Part shown: piece by piece, positions 27,112 to 35,158 of the stretch | Position numbering within the stretch: the first letter of the stretch is position 1 | Layout: each line of letters starts with the position of its first letter | Origin: Myroides marinus | GTDB lineage: Bacteria; Bacteroidota; Bacteroidia; Flavobacteriales; Flavobacteriaceae | Reading direction: 5' to 3' | Length of the DNA: 64,000 bases | NCBI RefSeq assembly: GCF_900109075.1 | Contig: NZ_FNYS01000004.1 | Location: 1-64,000 of the forward strand | Notes under the pieces: model-generated | What the model saw: the letters and a program-made list of their open reading frames with translations, nothing else | What the model was told of the DNA's origin: nothing | Databases searched by the model: none | Position numbers and translations under genes: made by a program

Positions 27112-27465
27112 ATGAGTAAAGATAGAGTGTGTACACACTGTAAGACACCTATAGTATGTAATACAGATGATATTCAGGCATGTGACTGTACTAAAGTGGA
27201 TATATCAAATGAAACACGTGTTTTTTTAGCAGGTTCGTTTCATAAGTGTCTGTGTAATGACTGTTTGACTAAGTTTGACCAGATGGTAGAATCGTGTAAA
27301 GGGAAAGAGTTCCCTAAGCGTAGAAGTGAGATGCAAGAGGGGGTTCATTATTATATGGAGAATGAGTATTTCGTCTTTACAGAACTGTATCATATGATGA
27401 AAGGACAATGCTGTCAAAATGGATGTAGACATTGTGTTTATGGCTTTAAAAACAGATATTTATAA
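27112..27465 (+). CDS. Cysteine-rich protein: CWC domain plus DUF5522
   Basis: This 117-residue cytoplasmic protein has two parts. The N-terminus CTHCKTPIVC...CDCTKV is a cysteine-rich CWC-type metal-binding domain (residues 7-50). The C-terminus EGVHYYMENEYFVFTELYHM...GQCCQNGCRHCVYGF is a DUF5522 module, also seen in oxidoreductase-like proteins, with a CC..C..C cluster. Metal binding is likely, but its partner is unknown. It is the last gene of the run beginning at 24614. Confidence 0.78.
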   Translation: MSKDRVCTHCKTPIVCNTDDIQACDCTKVDISNETRVFLAGSFHKCLCNDCLTKFDQMVESCKGKEFPKRRSEMQEGVHYYMENEYFVFTELYHMMKGQCCQNGCRHCVYGFKNRYL

Positions 27466-27505
27466 AAAATTAAAGGTAAAAAAGAGGGTGTGCAGATATA
27501 ATGTG

Positions 27506-27513
27506 TATTTTTG
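27506..27513 (+). promoter_or_regulatory. -7 promoter element that fixes the mevalonate kinase start
   Basis: TATTTTTG fits TAnnTTTG and ends 24 bases before the ATG at 27538. It overlaps a TTG at 27511 that could otherwise be taken for a start. Confidence 0.7.
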
Positions 27514-27537
27514 CATCGTGAATTTATAATAACAGCT

Positions 27538-28476
27538 ATGAAAGGACCATTATTTTATTCAAAGATTCTTCTTTTTGGAGAATATGGAATTATTAAGGAC
27601 TCTAAAGGATTATCTATACCTTATAATTTTTATAAGGGAGCATTAAAGATGTCTGAGAACTTAGAAGGGGTGGCTTTAAAGTCTAATCAAAGTTTAAAGA
27701 ACTTCGCTGCTTATCTACATGATATGCAAGAGCAAGAGCCTACTTTGGTTAAGTTTGATCTAGAACGTTTAAATACTGAGATAGAAGAGGGATTATACTT
27801 TGATTCAAGTATTCCTCAAGGATATGGTGTGGGAAGTAGTGGAGCGTTAGTAGCTGCTATCTATGATCAATATGCTTATGATAAAATCACAGTATTAGAG
27901 AACCTTACTAAAGACAAATTACTTGTATTAAAAGGTATATTCGGTAAGATGGAAGCTTTCTTCCATGGTACTAGTTCTGGTTTAGATCCATTAAATAGTT
28001 ATTTAAGCCTGCCTATCTTAATTAATTCAAAGGATAATATCGAGCCTGCGGGTATTCCATCTCAAAGTGTTGATGGAAAAGGTGCAGTATTCTTGATTGA
28101 CTCTGGAATAGTTGGAGAGACAGCACCTATGATTACTATCTTTATGGAGAATCTGAAAGATCAAGGATTCCGTCAGATGCTAAAAGATCAGTTCGTAAAA
28201 TATACTGATGCATGTGTGGAGAACTTCCTTAAAGGTGATGTGAAGTCTTTATTTAGCAATACGAAGTTGTTGTCTAATGTAGTATTAAATCACTTTAAAC
28301 CTATGATTCCTGAGCAATTCCACAGTGTATGGCAAAAAGGAATTGAGACTAATGACTACTATTTAAAATTATGTGGTTCAGGTGGTGGAGGATATATCTT
28401 AGGGTTTACACCTGATATAGATAAAGCTAAAGAGTCTTTAAAAGATTATAAATTAGAAGTGGTATATCAGTTCTAA
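27538..28476 (+). CDS. mvk: Mevalonate kinase
   Basis: This is a 312-residue GHMP kinase that phosphorylates mevalonate at the 5-hydroxyl. Motif 1 is SKILLFGEYGIIKDSKG, motif 2 PQGYGVGSSGALVAAIYDQY (the ATP phosphate loop), the catalytic Asp lies in GTSSGLDPLNSYL, and motif 3 is LCGSGGGGYILGF. All are well conserved with bacterial mevalonate kinases. The start is set at 27538, as the promoter lies upstream. The UbiA gene follows 65 bases later. Confidence 0.9.
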   Translation: MKGPLFYSKILLFGEYGIIKDSKGLSIPYNFYKGALKMSENLEGVALKSNQSLKNFAAYLHDMQEQEPTLVKFDLERLNTEIEEGLYFDSSIPQGYGVGSSGALVAAIYDQYAYDKITVLENLTKDKLLVLKGIFGKMEAFFHGTSSGLDPLNSYLSLPILINSKDNIEPAGIPSQSVDGKGAVFLIDSGIVGETAPMITIFMENLKDQGFRQMLKDQFVKYTDACVENFLKGDVKSLFSNTKLLSNVVLNHFKPMIPEQFHSVWQKGIETNDYYLKLCGSGGGGYILGFTPDIDKAKESLKDYKLEVVYQF

Positions 28477-28541
28477 TCAATATATGAAAAAATAAATGTT
28501 ATAACCTTTCGCTCTTGCGAAACAAAATTGAAACAAGGGAA

Positions 28542-29465
28542 ATGCTGTCTAGGAAAAATAAGTTGCTCTTAGCGAAGATATTTAGCTTGTTCTCAGTAGT
28601 GAGAGGTTATAACATTTTTATTATAGTATTGGCGCAATACTTAGCGTCTATATTTATCTTCGCTCCAGATATTAGAGCGTTAGATGTTGTTTTAGATTGG
28701 AAGTTGTTTCTAATCATCTTTGGGTCCTCATTAGCGATAGCAGGAGGATATATTATCAATAACTTTTATGATGCAGAGAAGGATTTAATTAATAGACCTA
28801 TTAAGTCTATGTTAGATCGTTTAGTAAGTCAGACGACGAAGCTACGTGTGTATTTTGCACTTAACTTTTTGGCTGTAGGGATTGTATTCCCAGTGTCTTG
28901 GCATGCTTCATTATTCTTTTCTGCCTATATCTTTTTGTTGTGGTTTTATTCTCATAAGTTAAAGAAGTATCCTATCATTGGTAATCTTACAGCTTCATTA
29001 TTAGCTATTTTACCTTTCTTTAGTATTCTGATGTACTTTAGATTCTATTATCCATCTATCTTTTTGCATGCAGCGTTCTTGTATTTGATCATCTTGATTA
29101 GAGAGTTGATAAAGGATATGGAGAATATTAAAGGAGACTTTGCTAATGATTATCAGACTATTCCTGTTCGCTTTGGAGAAGTAAGAGCTAAGCAATTAAT
29201 CACTTTAGTAACATTGTTGACTCTGATACCTATCTTATTACTTTTAGAGAATAAGAATATTGGGTATATGGTGTATTATTTTTATTTGAGTGTGTTGGTT
29301 TTAGTATTGTTCTTGTATCGATTGTGGACATCTAAGACTGTAACGCAGTATCACAGTTTACATCTTAGCCTAAAAATATTGATATTATTAGGTGTTTTTT
29401 CTATTGTTTTGATAGATCCAGAGGTGCTAATAAATGGTAAGATACTAATAGAAGAAAAGTTGTAA
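28542..29465 (+). CDS. UbiA-family prenyltransferase (geranylgeranylglycerol-phosphate geranylgeranyltransferase-like)
   Basis: This 307-residue integral membrane enzyme of the UbiA superfamily transfers a prenyl chain. The first Asp-rich motif is NNFYDAEKDLINRP (residues about 75-88) and the second is KDMENIKGDFANDYQTIPVRFG (about 185-206); both bind Mg-diphosphate. About eight or nine membrane helices are apparent. Flavobacterial members are annotated as geranylgeranylglycerol-phosphate geranylgeranyltransferase by similarity to archaeal enzymes, though the true acceptor is not shown. Its position after mevalonate kinase couples isoprenoid supply and use. The ATG at 28542 follows a GGGA-containing leader. 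Confidence 0.85.
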   Translation: MLSRKNKLLLAKIFSLFSVVRGYNIFIIVLAQYLASIFIFAPDIRALDVVLDWKLFLIIFGSSLAIAGGYIINNFYDAEKDLINRPIKSMLDRLVSQTTKLRVYFALNFLAVGIVFPVSWHASLFFSAYIFLLWFYSHKLKKYPIIGNLTASLLAILPFFSILMYFRFYYPSIFLHAAFLYLIILIRELIKDMENIKGDFANDYQTIPVRFGEVRAKQLITLVTLLTLIPILLLLENKNIGYMVYYFYLSVLVLVLFLYRLWTSKTVTQYHSLHLSLKILILLGVFSIVLIDPEVLINGKILIEEKL

Positions 29466-29521
29466 GTCCTAAAAGTTGTGTAAACTTTTATAGTTATATA
29501 AATTAATGCATAGAATAAAAC

Positions 29522-29529
29522 TATCTTTG
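29522..29529 (+). promoter_or_regulatory. -7 promoter element that fixes the pseudouridine synthase start
   Basis: TATCTTTG fits TAnnTTTG and ends 15 bases before the ATG at 29545. It lies inside the frame extended upstream to the ATG at 29506, arguing against that earlier start. Confidence 0.65.
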
Positions 29530-29544
29530 CAAAAATCTTTTGAT

Positions 29545-30543
29545 ATGAATAACGGTAAGTCGAGTTCAGGAAATAATAAATCGAACCGCTCAGGAAGTAA
29601 GGGGGCAGCGGGTAAGAAGTCTTTTGGTTCTAGAGATGGAGCTAAGAAGTCGTATAGTGGAAATGACAGTAATAAGAAGTCTTTTGGTTCTAAAGATGGA
29701 GCTAAAAAGGCGTATAGTGGAAGTGATAATAATAAAAAACCTTTCGAATCTAAAGAGGGTAAAAAGCCTTTTGGTGCTAATACTGCTAAGAAGTATGATA
29801 GTAAACCAAGAGTGAAGAATACTCCGAAAGAAACTGATGAAATACGCTTAAATAAATATATTGGTAACTCTGGTGTTTGTTCTCGTCGTGAGGCAGATAT
29901 CTATATAGTGTCTGGTAATGTAACTGTGAATGGAGTAGTGGTTACTGAGTTAGGATATAGAGTGAAGAAGACTGATGTGGTAAACTTTGACGGGACTGTT
30001 TTAACTCCTGAAAAACTTACTTATGTTTTGTTGAACAAACCAAAAGGGTTTGCAACTATCAATGAGCCTATAGTGTCTTCTGAGAATGTATTGAGCTTAC
30101 TTAAAGGAGCATCTAAGTATCCTCTAGCTCCTATCGGACGTATGGATAAAACAACTATTGGATTAATGTTGTTTACAAATGATACTAACTTATTACAGAA
30201 GTTAAATTCAACAGACTCTCGTTCTTCTAAGTTGTACCATGTGTCTTTAGATAAGAATTTGAAATATGAAGATTTAGAGAAGGTTCAGAAAGGTGTTTAT
30301 ATCGATGAACGCCGTGTTTTTGTAGAAGAGGTATCTTATGTGGATGACCAACCTAAAACAGAAATAGGAATTAAATTAAAAGCATCTAACGTGAAATTAG
30401 TTAGAGCTATCTTCGAATCTCTTGGGTACAATGTTATTAAACTTGACCGTGTAATGTATGGTCAATTAACGAAATGGAACTTACCTAGAGGTAAATGGAG
30501 ATTCTTAACTGATGAAGAGGTAAGAAACTTAAAGAATAGCTAA
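29545..30543 (+). CDS. rRNA pseudouridine synthase (RluF/RsuA family) with repetitive N-terminal tail
   Basis: This 332-residue enzyme has a disordered, Lys/Ser/Gly-rich N-terminal tail of about 90 residues followed by an S4 RNA-binding domain (RLNKYIGNSGVCSRREADIYI) and the catalytic domain. The catalytic Asp is in APIGRMDKTTIGLMLFTND, as in RsuA/RluB/RluE/RluF enzymes that modify rRNA uridines. The tail contains a 60-base tandem repeat, translated as KKSFGSRDGAKKSYSGNDSN and copies. Such tails are common in Bacteroidota pseudouridine synthases. A convergent terminator follows. Confidence 0.9.
   Translation: MNNGKSSSGNNKSNRSGSKGAAGKKSFGSRDGAKKSYSGNDSNKKSFGSKDGAKKAYSGSDNNKKPFESKEGKKPFGANTAKKYDSKPRVKNTPKETDEIRLNKYIGNSGVCSRREADIYIVSGNVTVNGVVVTELGYRVKKTDVVNFDGTVLTPEKLTYVLLNKPKGFATINEPIVSSENVLSLLKGASKYPLAPIGRMDKTTIGLMLFTNDTNLLQKLNSTDSRSSKLYHVSLDKNLKYEDLEKVQKGVYIDERRVFVEEVSYVDDQPKTEIGIKLKASNVKLVRAIFESLGYNVIKLDRVMYGQLTKWNLPRGKWRFLTDEEVRNLKNS
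29614..29763. repeat. 60-bp tandem repeat inside the pseudouridine synthase tail
   Basis: Two full 60-base units (29614-29673 and 29674-29733) begin AAGAAGTCTTTTGGTTCT and agree at most positions. A third degenerate partial unit starts at 29734. The period is a multiple of three, so the frame is kept. Confidence 0.85.
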
Positions 30544-30559
30544 TCTGATTTTAGATATA

Positions 30560-30593
30560 CAAAAAGCTCGCTAGTGATAGCGAGCTTTTTTTA
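30560..30593. terminator. Bidirectional terminator between convergent genes
   Basis: AAAAAGCTCGCTA / TAGCGAGCTTTTT with a 4-base loop and T runs on both strands. It serves the pseudouridine synthase (+) and the TonB-C-like gene (-). Confidence 0.9.
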
Positions 30594-31013
30594 TTTGGGA
30601 ACATTTATGGTAAATGGCAATCTATGTAATGATTTAATCACTTTTTCTCCTTGCATAGCTGGTGTCCATTTCATCTTCTGGAGTATTGTGATTGCTTGTT
30701 TTCCAGCTATATCATTCATACAATTAGTAAGTGTAAAGTTGGTAAGTGAACCATCTGTTTCAACATTGAACTGCACAGTAAATGTTAGCTCTTTAGTACC
30801 TTCTGGTAAGTTAGGTATTTTGAATTCATTTAAGAATGCTTCATTGAATGCGGCTTTACCTTCAGGATAATGTGCCGCTACTGTCACAGGAGTGTTCGAG
30901 GTCTTTTTGCATTTACAGGTAGTGTCTTCTGTATTGTTTTTAGTACTGTGTTCTTGAGAGTAAGTATTTACAGTTATAAATAACAAAGTTAATACGGTTA
31001 GTACTTTTTTCAT
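30591..31013 (-). CDS. Exported TonB C-terminal-like domain protein
   Basis: This 140-residue protein has a signal peptide (MKKVLTVLTLLFITVNTYSQ). The C-terminal 75 residues (TFTVQFNVETDGSLTNFTL ... MKWTPAMQGEKVI) match the TonB C-terminal/energy transducer-like fold common in Bacteroidota. It is not a full TonB, as it lacks a membrane anchor and Pro-rich linker. A short Cys cluster (TCKCKK) follows the signal. Its function is probably periplasmic and is unknown. Confidence 0.78.
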   Translation of the reverse strand: MKKVLTVLTLLFITVNTYSQEHSTKNNTEDTTCKCKKTSNTPVTVAAHYPEGKAAFNEAFLNEFKIPNLPEGTKELTFTVQFNVETDGSLTNFTLTNCMNDIAGKQAITILQKMKWTPAMQGEKVIKSLHRLPFTINVPK

Positions 31014-31082
31014 AGTTTGAATTTTCTATTAAAGGTACTTGTTTTTAGTTAGTTATATTTTTGAATGTTTGAATAGTGATAT

Positions 31083-31117
31083 AAAAAAAGGTGAACAATT
31101 GTATTGTCCACCTTTGT
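31083..31117 (-). terminator. Terminator downstream of the pirin gene
   Basis: On the minus strand, AAAGGTGGACAAT pairs with ATTGTTCACCTTT (one mismatch), followed by seven T. Confidence 0.8.
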
Positions 31118-31138
31118 AAGTTGTATTATATAATATTT

Positions 31139-31870
31139 TTATTGTAAGTAACTTGGTAATTCCATAGGTATTTCCATTACTAAAACTTGGCTATTCTCAT
31201 TAGCTTTAATTGTAAAGCTCTCTTCTCCATCTATCCCTACAGCATCTCTTCTGTGTAAGATGTCTTCTCCTACAGTGATATCTCCTTCTAGTACGAATAA
31301 GAATACTCCGTTAGATTTGTCTTTTAGCTCATAAGTAAGTTCTTTACCTTGCTCTAAGTCAGTCATGTGAAACCAAGCATTCTGATGAATCCATACTCCT
31401 TTATCATCTGGATTAGGAGATAAGATTTGATCCCATTGATTGATTCTATCTTCTTTGTTTAGTTTTAACTGATCATAACGAGGTTTTACGTTCAACTTGT
31501 CAGGGAATATCCATATCTGTAAGAATTTACTTTCCTCGTTCTCATTTGGATTAAATTCACTGTGTTGAACACCTGTACCAGCACTCATTACCTGAATTTC
31601 GCCTTCGTTAATGATAGTTCCATTTCCCATACTATCTTTATGAGATAAGCTTCCTGATAATGGGATAGAGATAATCTCCATATTATCATGTGGATGAGTA
31701 CCAAATCCCATACCTGCGGCTACATTGTCATCATTAAGTACACGTAGTACACCGAAGTGTATTCTATCGTTATTTCTGTAGTTAGCGAAGCTAAAAGTAT
31801 GATGTGATTTTAACCATCCGTGATTAGCATATCCTCTACTGTCGGCTGTGTATATAATTCTTGTTTTCAT
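31139..31870 (-). CDS. Pirin-family bicupin protein
   Basis: This 243-residue pirin-like protein has the metal-binding residues of the family: the N-terminal motif HHTFSFANYR, FGTHPHDNMEIISI (His-x-His), and GEIQVMSAGTGVQHSEFN with the third His and Glu. Bacterial members such as YhaK/YhhW act as quercetinase-like or redox-sensing proteins, and the substrate here is unknown. A cupin domain sits in each half. It is transcribed alone, with a promoter upstream at 31891-31898 and a terminator after it. Confidence 0.88.
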   Translation of the reverse strand: MKTRIIYTADSRGYANHGWLKSHHTFSFANYRNNDRIHFGVLRVLNDDNVAAGMGFGTHPHDNMEIISIPLSGSLSHKDSMGNGTIINEGEIQVMSAGTGVQHSEFNPNENEESKFLQIWIFPDKLNVKPRYDQLKLNKEDRINQWDQILSPNPDDKGVWIHQNAWFHMTDLEQGKELTYELKDKSNGVFLFVLEGDITVGEDILHRRDAVGIDGEESFTIKANENSQVLVMEIPMELPSYLQ

Positions 31871-31890
31871 GTCTCTAATGTTTTGTAGTA

Positions 31891-31898
31891 CAAAGATA
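31891..31898 (-). promoter_or_regulatory. -7 promoter element for the pirin gene
   Basis: On the minus strand the bases read TATCTTTG, matching TAnnTTTG, 20 bases before the start codon. Confidence 0.65.
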
Positions 31899-31958
31899 TG
31901 ACACGTAATGTCCTAACTCCCTTAATGTAGGTTAAGAAGTTCTTATAACACTAGTAGC

Positions 31959-33230
31959 CTATTTATTACGCGTGTTATCGAAGTACTCTCTTAAGATATC
32001 CTCTCTAAAATCTGGATGAGCAATATTAGCTAGAGCATGTACGCGATCTACAATTGACTTTCCTCTAAGATCAGCTACACCATATTCTGTAACGATGTAT
32101 TGAGCATGAGCACGAGAAGTTACTACACCAGCACCTTTTTTTAAGAATGGAACAATCTTATTGCCTCCCTTTTTAGTTGTAGCAGACATGGCTATAATAG
32201 CTTTTCCACCTTGGCTTCTAGTAGCACCACGCATAAAGTCTACTTGTCCTCCCACACCAGAGTAAATATTAGCCCCTATAGAGTCAGCACATATCTGACC
32301 TGTAACATCAATCTCAACAGCAGAGTTGATGGCTATCATCTTTGGGTTTTGTTGAATGATAAAAGGATCATTTGTATATGAACACTCTCTTAGTTCAAAG
32401 AAAGGATTGTTATCTACATATTTATACAATTTCTCAGTACCTATAAGGAACGTAGAAATAGCTTTCCCATTAGATATAGTTTGTTGCGAACAGTCTAGCG
32501 CACCTGCCTCTATCAAGTCAATAACTCCGTCTGCAAACATCTCTGTGTGCAATCCTAAATGTTTGTGATTCTTTAGGCGTTGTAATACTGCTTCTGGTAT
32601 AGAGCCTATCCCCATCTGTAAAGTACTACCATCCTCTATCATTTCGGCTATATATCCACCTATCTTATCTTCTACTTCTCCGAACTCAGCACTGTATTCT
32701 GTCAATAGAGGAGTGTGGTGTTCTACCAGTACATCTATCTGAGATATGTGTAATACAGCATCTCCAAAGGTTTTAGGCATATAGTTATTTACCTGTGCAA
32801 TAACTAATTTAGCAGAGCGTATAGCTGCTGCTGCAGCTACTACAGAAGGCCCTAATGAACAGTATCCGTTTTCGTCAGGTGTAGAAACTTGAATTAGAGC
32901 AACATCTAGAGGCACTAATCCATTATCAAAAAGCGATGGAAGTTCACTTAGAAATACTGGAGTATAAGTACCATTGCCTTCTCGAATGGTATGTCTAACA
33001 TTACCTCCCACAAAAAATGAGTTTACAAAAAAGCTCTCTTTATACTTCGGATCAGCATAAGGTGCATTACCTAAAGTATGGATGTGACAGAACTCTACAT
33101 TTCTTAGTTCTGATGCTCTTGCAACTATTGCATCTATTAAATGATTAGGAGTACATGCTACTGCATGTAGATAGATACGGTCGCCAGACTTGATAAGCTT
33201 AGCAGCTTCTTGTGCTGTAGTATAATTCAT
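31959..33230 (-). CDS. Acetyl-CoA hydrolase/transferase family protein
   Basis: This 423-residue CoA-transferase belongs to the acetyl-CoA hydrolase/4-hydroxybutyrate CoA-transferase family. The N-terminal half has the CoA-binding fold with GSTLQMGIGSIPEAVL. The C-terminal half has AINSAVEIDVTGQICADSIG, in which the Glu is the residue that forms the acyl-glutamyl thioester, followed by SGVGGQVDFMRGA. Members transfer CoA between short-chain acids such as acetate, butyrate and succinate, and the exact donor and acceptor cannot be fixed. It is a single gene. Confidence 0.88.
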   Translation of the reverse strand: MNYTTAQEAAKLIKSGDRIYLHAVACTPNHLIDAIVARASELRNVEFCHIHTLGNAPYADPKYKESFFVNSFFVGGNVRHTIREGNGTYTPVFLSELPSLFDNGLVPLDVALIQVSTPDENGYCSLGPSVVAAAAAIRSAKLVIAQVNNYMPKTFGDAVLHISQIDVLVEHHTPLLTEYSAEFGEVEDKIGGYIAEMIEDGSTLQMGIGSIPEAVLQRLKNHKHLGLHTEMFADGVIDLIEAGALDCSQQTISNGKAISTFLIGTEKLYKYVDNNPFFELRECSYTNDPFIIQQNPKMIAINSAVEIDVTGQICADSIGANIYSGVGGQVDFMRGATRSQGGKAIIAMSATTKKGGNKIVPFLKKGAGVVTSRAHAQYIVTEYGVADLRGKSIVDRVHALANIAHPDFREDILREYFDNTRNK

Positions 33231-33343
33231 TTGTTGTGTGTATTTCTTGGGTAAGACAATTTATTTCTTTAAAAGTACAGCATTAGTATATATAAGGCAA
33301 ACAAAAAGTCTGTATAATCATTTTTTCATTGGTTGTAATAGTG

Positions 33344-33351
33344 TAATTTTG
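33344..33351 (+). promoter_or_regulatory. -7 promoter element for map
   Basis: TAATTTTG fits TAnnTTTG and ends 21 bases before the start codon at 33373. Confidence 0.65.
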
Positions 33352-33372
33352 TAGGATATAAAATTTTAAGGT

Positions 33373-34191
33373 ATGATAATTCCAAAAACTCTTGAAGAAA
33401 TCGAGTTGATGAGACAGAGCGCATTGCTTGTTTCTAAAACATTAGGAATGATAGCTACAGAGCTAAAACCAGGAGTAACAACTTTAGAGCTTGATGCAAA
33501 AGCTGAAGAATTTATTAGAGATCACGGAGCAGTACCAGGATTTAAAGGCCTTTACGGTTGTCCTTCTACATTGTTGACAAGTGTGAATGATCAGATTGTA
33601 CACGGATTACCTACAGATCGTCCTTTAGAAGAAGGAGATATCGTATCTGTGGATTGTGGTACAGTGATGAATGGATTTTATGGTGACCACGCTTACACAT
33701 TCGAGATTGGTGATGTAGATCCAGCTACTAAGAAGTTATTACAGATTACAAAAGAATCTCTTTACGTAGGTATTAGAGAGTTCAGATTAGGAAATAGAGT
33801 AGAAGACGTAGGTAGTGCTATCCAACGTTACTGTGAGAAAGAAGGATATACTGTAGTACGAGAGCTAGTAGGTCACGGATTAGGACGTAAGATGCACGAA
33901 GATCCAGAAATGCCTAACTACGGTAAACCAGGTAATGGTAAACGCTTTGTAGAAGGTATGGTAGTCGCTATCGAACCTATGATTAACTTAGGTACTCGTA
34001 ATATCAAACAACTTAATGATGGATGGACTATAGTTACACGCGATGGTAAGCCTTCAGCACACTTTGAGCACGATGTAGCATTAGTGAACGGTAAACCAGA
34101 ATTACTATCTACTTACCAATATATCTATCAAGCATTAGGTATTACTAGCAACGAAGAAGATGAGTTTAGAGCTAAACCATTAGTTCTATAA
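33373..34191 (+). CDS. map: Methionine aminopeptidase, type I
   Basis: This 272-residue metallopeptidase removes N-terminal Met from nascent proteins. Metal ligands are visible: Asp in VDCGTVMNGFYGDHAYTF (two Asp), His in GHGLGRKMHEDPEMPNYG, Glu in AIEPMINLG and Glu in HFEHDVALVNG. The N-terminus IPKTLEEIELMRQSALLVSK is typical. A C-terminal extension of about 20 residues is common in Bacteroidota. The methyltransferase gene follows 16 bases after the stop. Confidence 0.95.
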   Translation: MIIPKTLEEIELMRQSALLVSKTLGMIATELKPGVTTLELDAKAEEFIRDHGAVPGFKGLYGCPSTLLTSVNDQIVHGLPTDRPLEEGDIVSVDCGTVMNGFYGDHAYTFEIGDVDPATKKLLQITKESLYVGIREFRLGNRVEDVGSAIQRYCEKEGYTVVRELVGHGLGRKMHEDPEMPNYGKPGNGKRFVEGMVVAIEPMINLGTRNIKQLNDGWTIVTRDGKPSAHFEHDVALVNGKPELLSTYQYIYQALGITSNEEDEFRAKPLVL

Positions 34192-34207
34192 TTACTCAAT
34201 TCTGTTG

Positions 34208-34975
34208 ATGAAGAAGTTATTCAAAACAATATTGAACATAGTACCTCGACCGATATTAATTCGGTTGAGCTACGTTGTTCGACCTCTTATGGCATGGTAC
34301 CTTAAGGGAGATACTTATACGGATCCTATAGACGGGAAGAGCTTTAAGACCTTCTTGCCTTATGGCTATGCTAAGCAGCGTCCTAATGTACTTTCTCCTA
34401 GTACCCTTTCACTAGAGAGACACCGCCTCCTATGGCTTTATCTTCAACGCGAAACAGACTTTTTTAGCTCACCTAAGAAAGTACTACACTTCGCACCCGA
34501 ACAAGCTTTTTATAAACGCTTTAAGAAGCAGCCCAATTTAGATTATACTACTACAGACTTAGAATCACCTTTAGCAGACGTTAAAGCAGATATCTGTAAT
34601 CTTCCTTTTGAGGATAATAGCTTTGATATGATATTGTGTAATCACGTATTAGAGCATATTCCTGATGATACTAAAGCAATGCATGAGCTTTACCGTATCC
34701 TTAAACCAGGAGGAATGGGGATATTTCAAATCCCACAAGATATGTCTCGTGCTGTTACTTTTCAAGATGATAGTATAACAGATCCTAAAGAACGTACTCT
34801 TATATTTGGTCAATACGATCACGTACGAGTATATGGACGTGATTATTTTGATAAACTTAGATCAATTGGTTTTACTGTAGTCGAAGAAGACTTTATCCAT
34901 AAACTTACCCAAGAAGAAGTGATTAAGTACTGCCTAGCAGAAGGAGAGATTATACCTGTGTGTTATAAGCCTTAA
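34208..34975 (+). CDS. Class I SAM-dependent methyltransferase
   Basis: This protein of 255 residues starts at the ATG at 34208 (a TTG at 34205 precedes it directly). A C-terminal Rossmann-like methyltransferase domain has VLHFAPEQAFYKRFKK (motif I-like, glycine poor), LPFEDNSFDMILCNHVLEHI (motif IV region with Asn-His) and LYRILKPGGMGIFQIP. The N-terminal 70 residues contain a hydrophobic stretch (IVPRPILIRLSYVVRPLM). The substrate is unknown. It is co-directional with map and probably co-transcribed. The tandem 14-bp repeat follows its stop directly. Confidence 0.82.
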   Translation: MKKLFKTILNIVPRPILIRLSYVVRPLMAWYLKGDTYTDPIDGKSFKTFLPYGYAKQRPNVLSPSTLSLERHRLLWLYLQRETDFFSSPKKVLHFAPEQAFYKRFKKQPNLDYTTTDLESPLADVKADICNLPFEDNSFDMILCNHVLEHIPDDTKAMHELYRILKPGGMGIFQIPQDMSRAVTFQDDSITDPKERTLIFGQYDHVRVYGRDYFDKLRSIGFTVVEEDFIHKLTQEEVIKYCLAEGEIIPVCYKP

Positions 34976-34980
34976 GTGGT

Positions 34981-35036
34981 AATGAGGAATGAACAATGAG
35001 GAATGAACAATGAGGAATGAATAATGAGGAATGAAT
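34981..35036. repeat. Tandem 14-bp repeat, four units
   Basis: The unit AATGAGGAATGAAC/T occurs head to tail at 34981, 34995, 35009 and 35023, followed by AATGAC. The last base alternates C, C, T, T. It starts 6 bases after the methyltransferase stop and leads into the palindromic element. A single copy of the same unit occurs at 22377-22390. Confidence 0.85.
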
Positions 35037-35043
35037 AATGACA

Positions 35044-35129
35044 CACCGTATTTAATGTAGAGACGGCAATACATTGCGTCTACCATAAAGTATTTTTATC
35101 ACACATCATAACGACTGTCTGGTATAAGT
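35044..35129. repeat. Dispersed intergenic palindromic element, copy 1
   Basis: CACCGTATTTAATGTAGAGA begins an element of about 86 bp that is nearly identical to 36871-36948. Its core GTAGAGACGGCAAT and ATTGCGTCTAC is an inverted repeat with small bulges. The end reads ACGACTGTCTGGTATAAGT. Such mobile-looking palindromes recur in some Bacteroidota genomes. Confidence 0.8.
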
Positions 35130-35158
35130 ATGCGATATTGTGTTATATATTAAGTGGC

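Noticed and set aside
34981..35129. Tandem units and palindrome considered as a CRISPR array
   Set aside because: The 14-bp units are contiguous without spacers, no cas gene is nearby, and the palindrome has only two copies.
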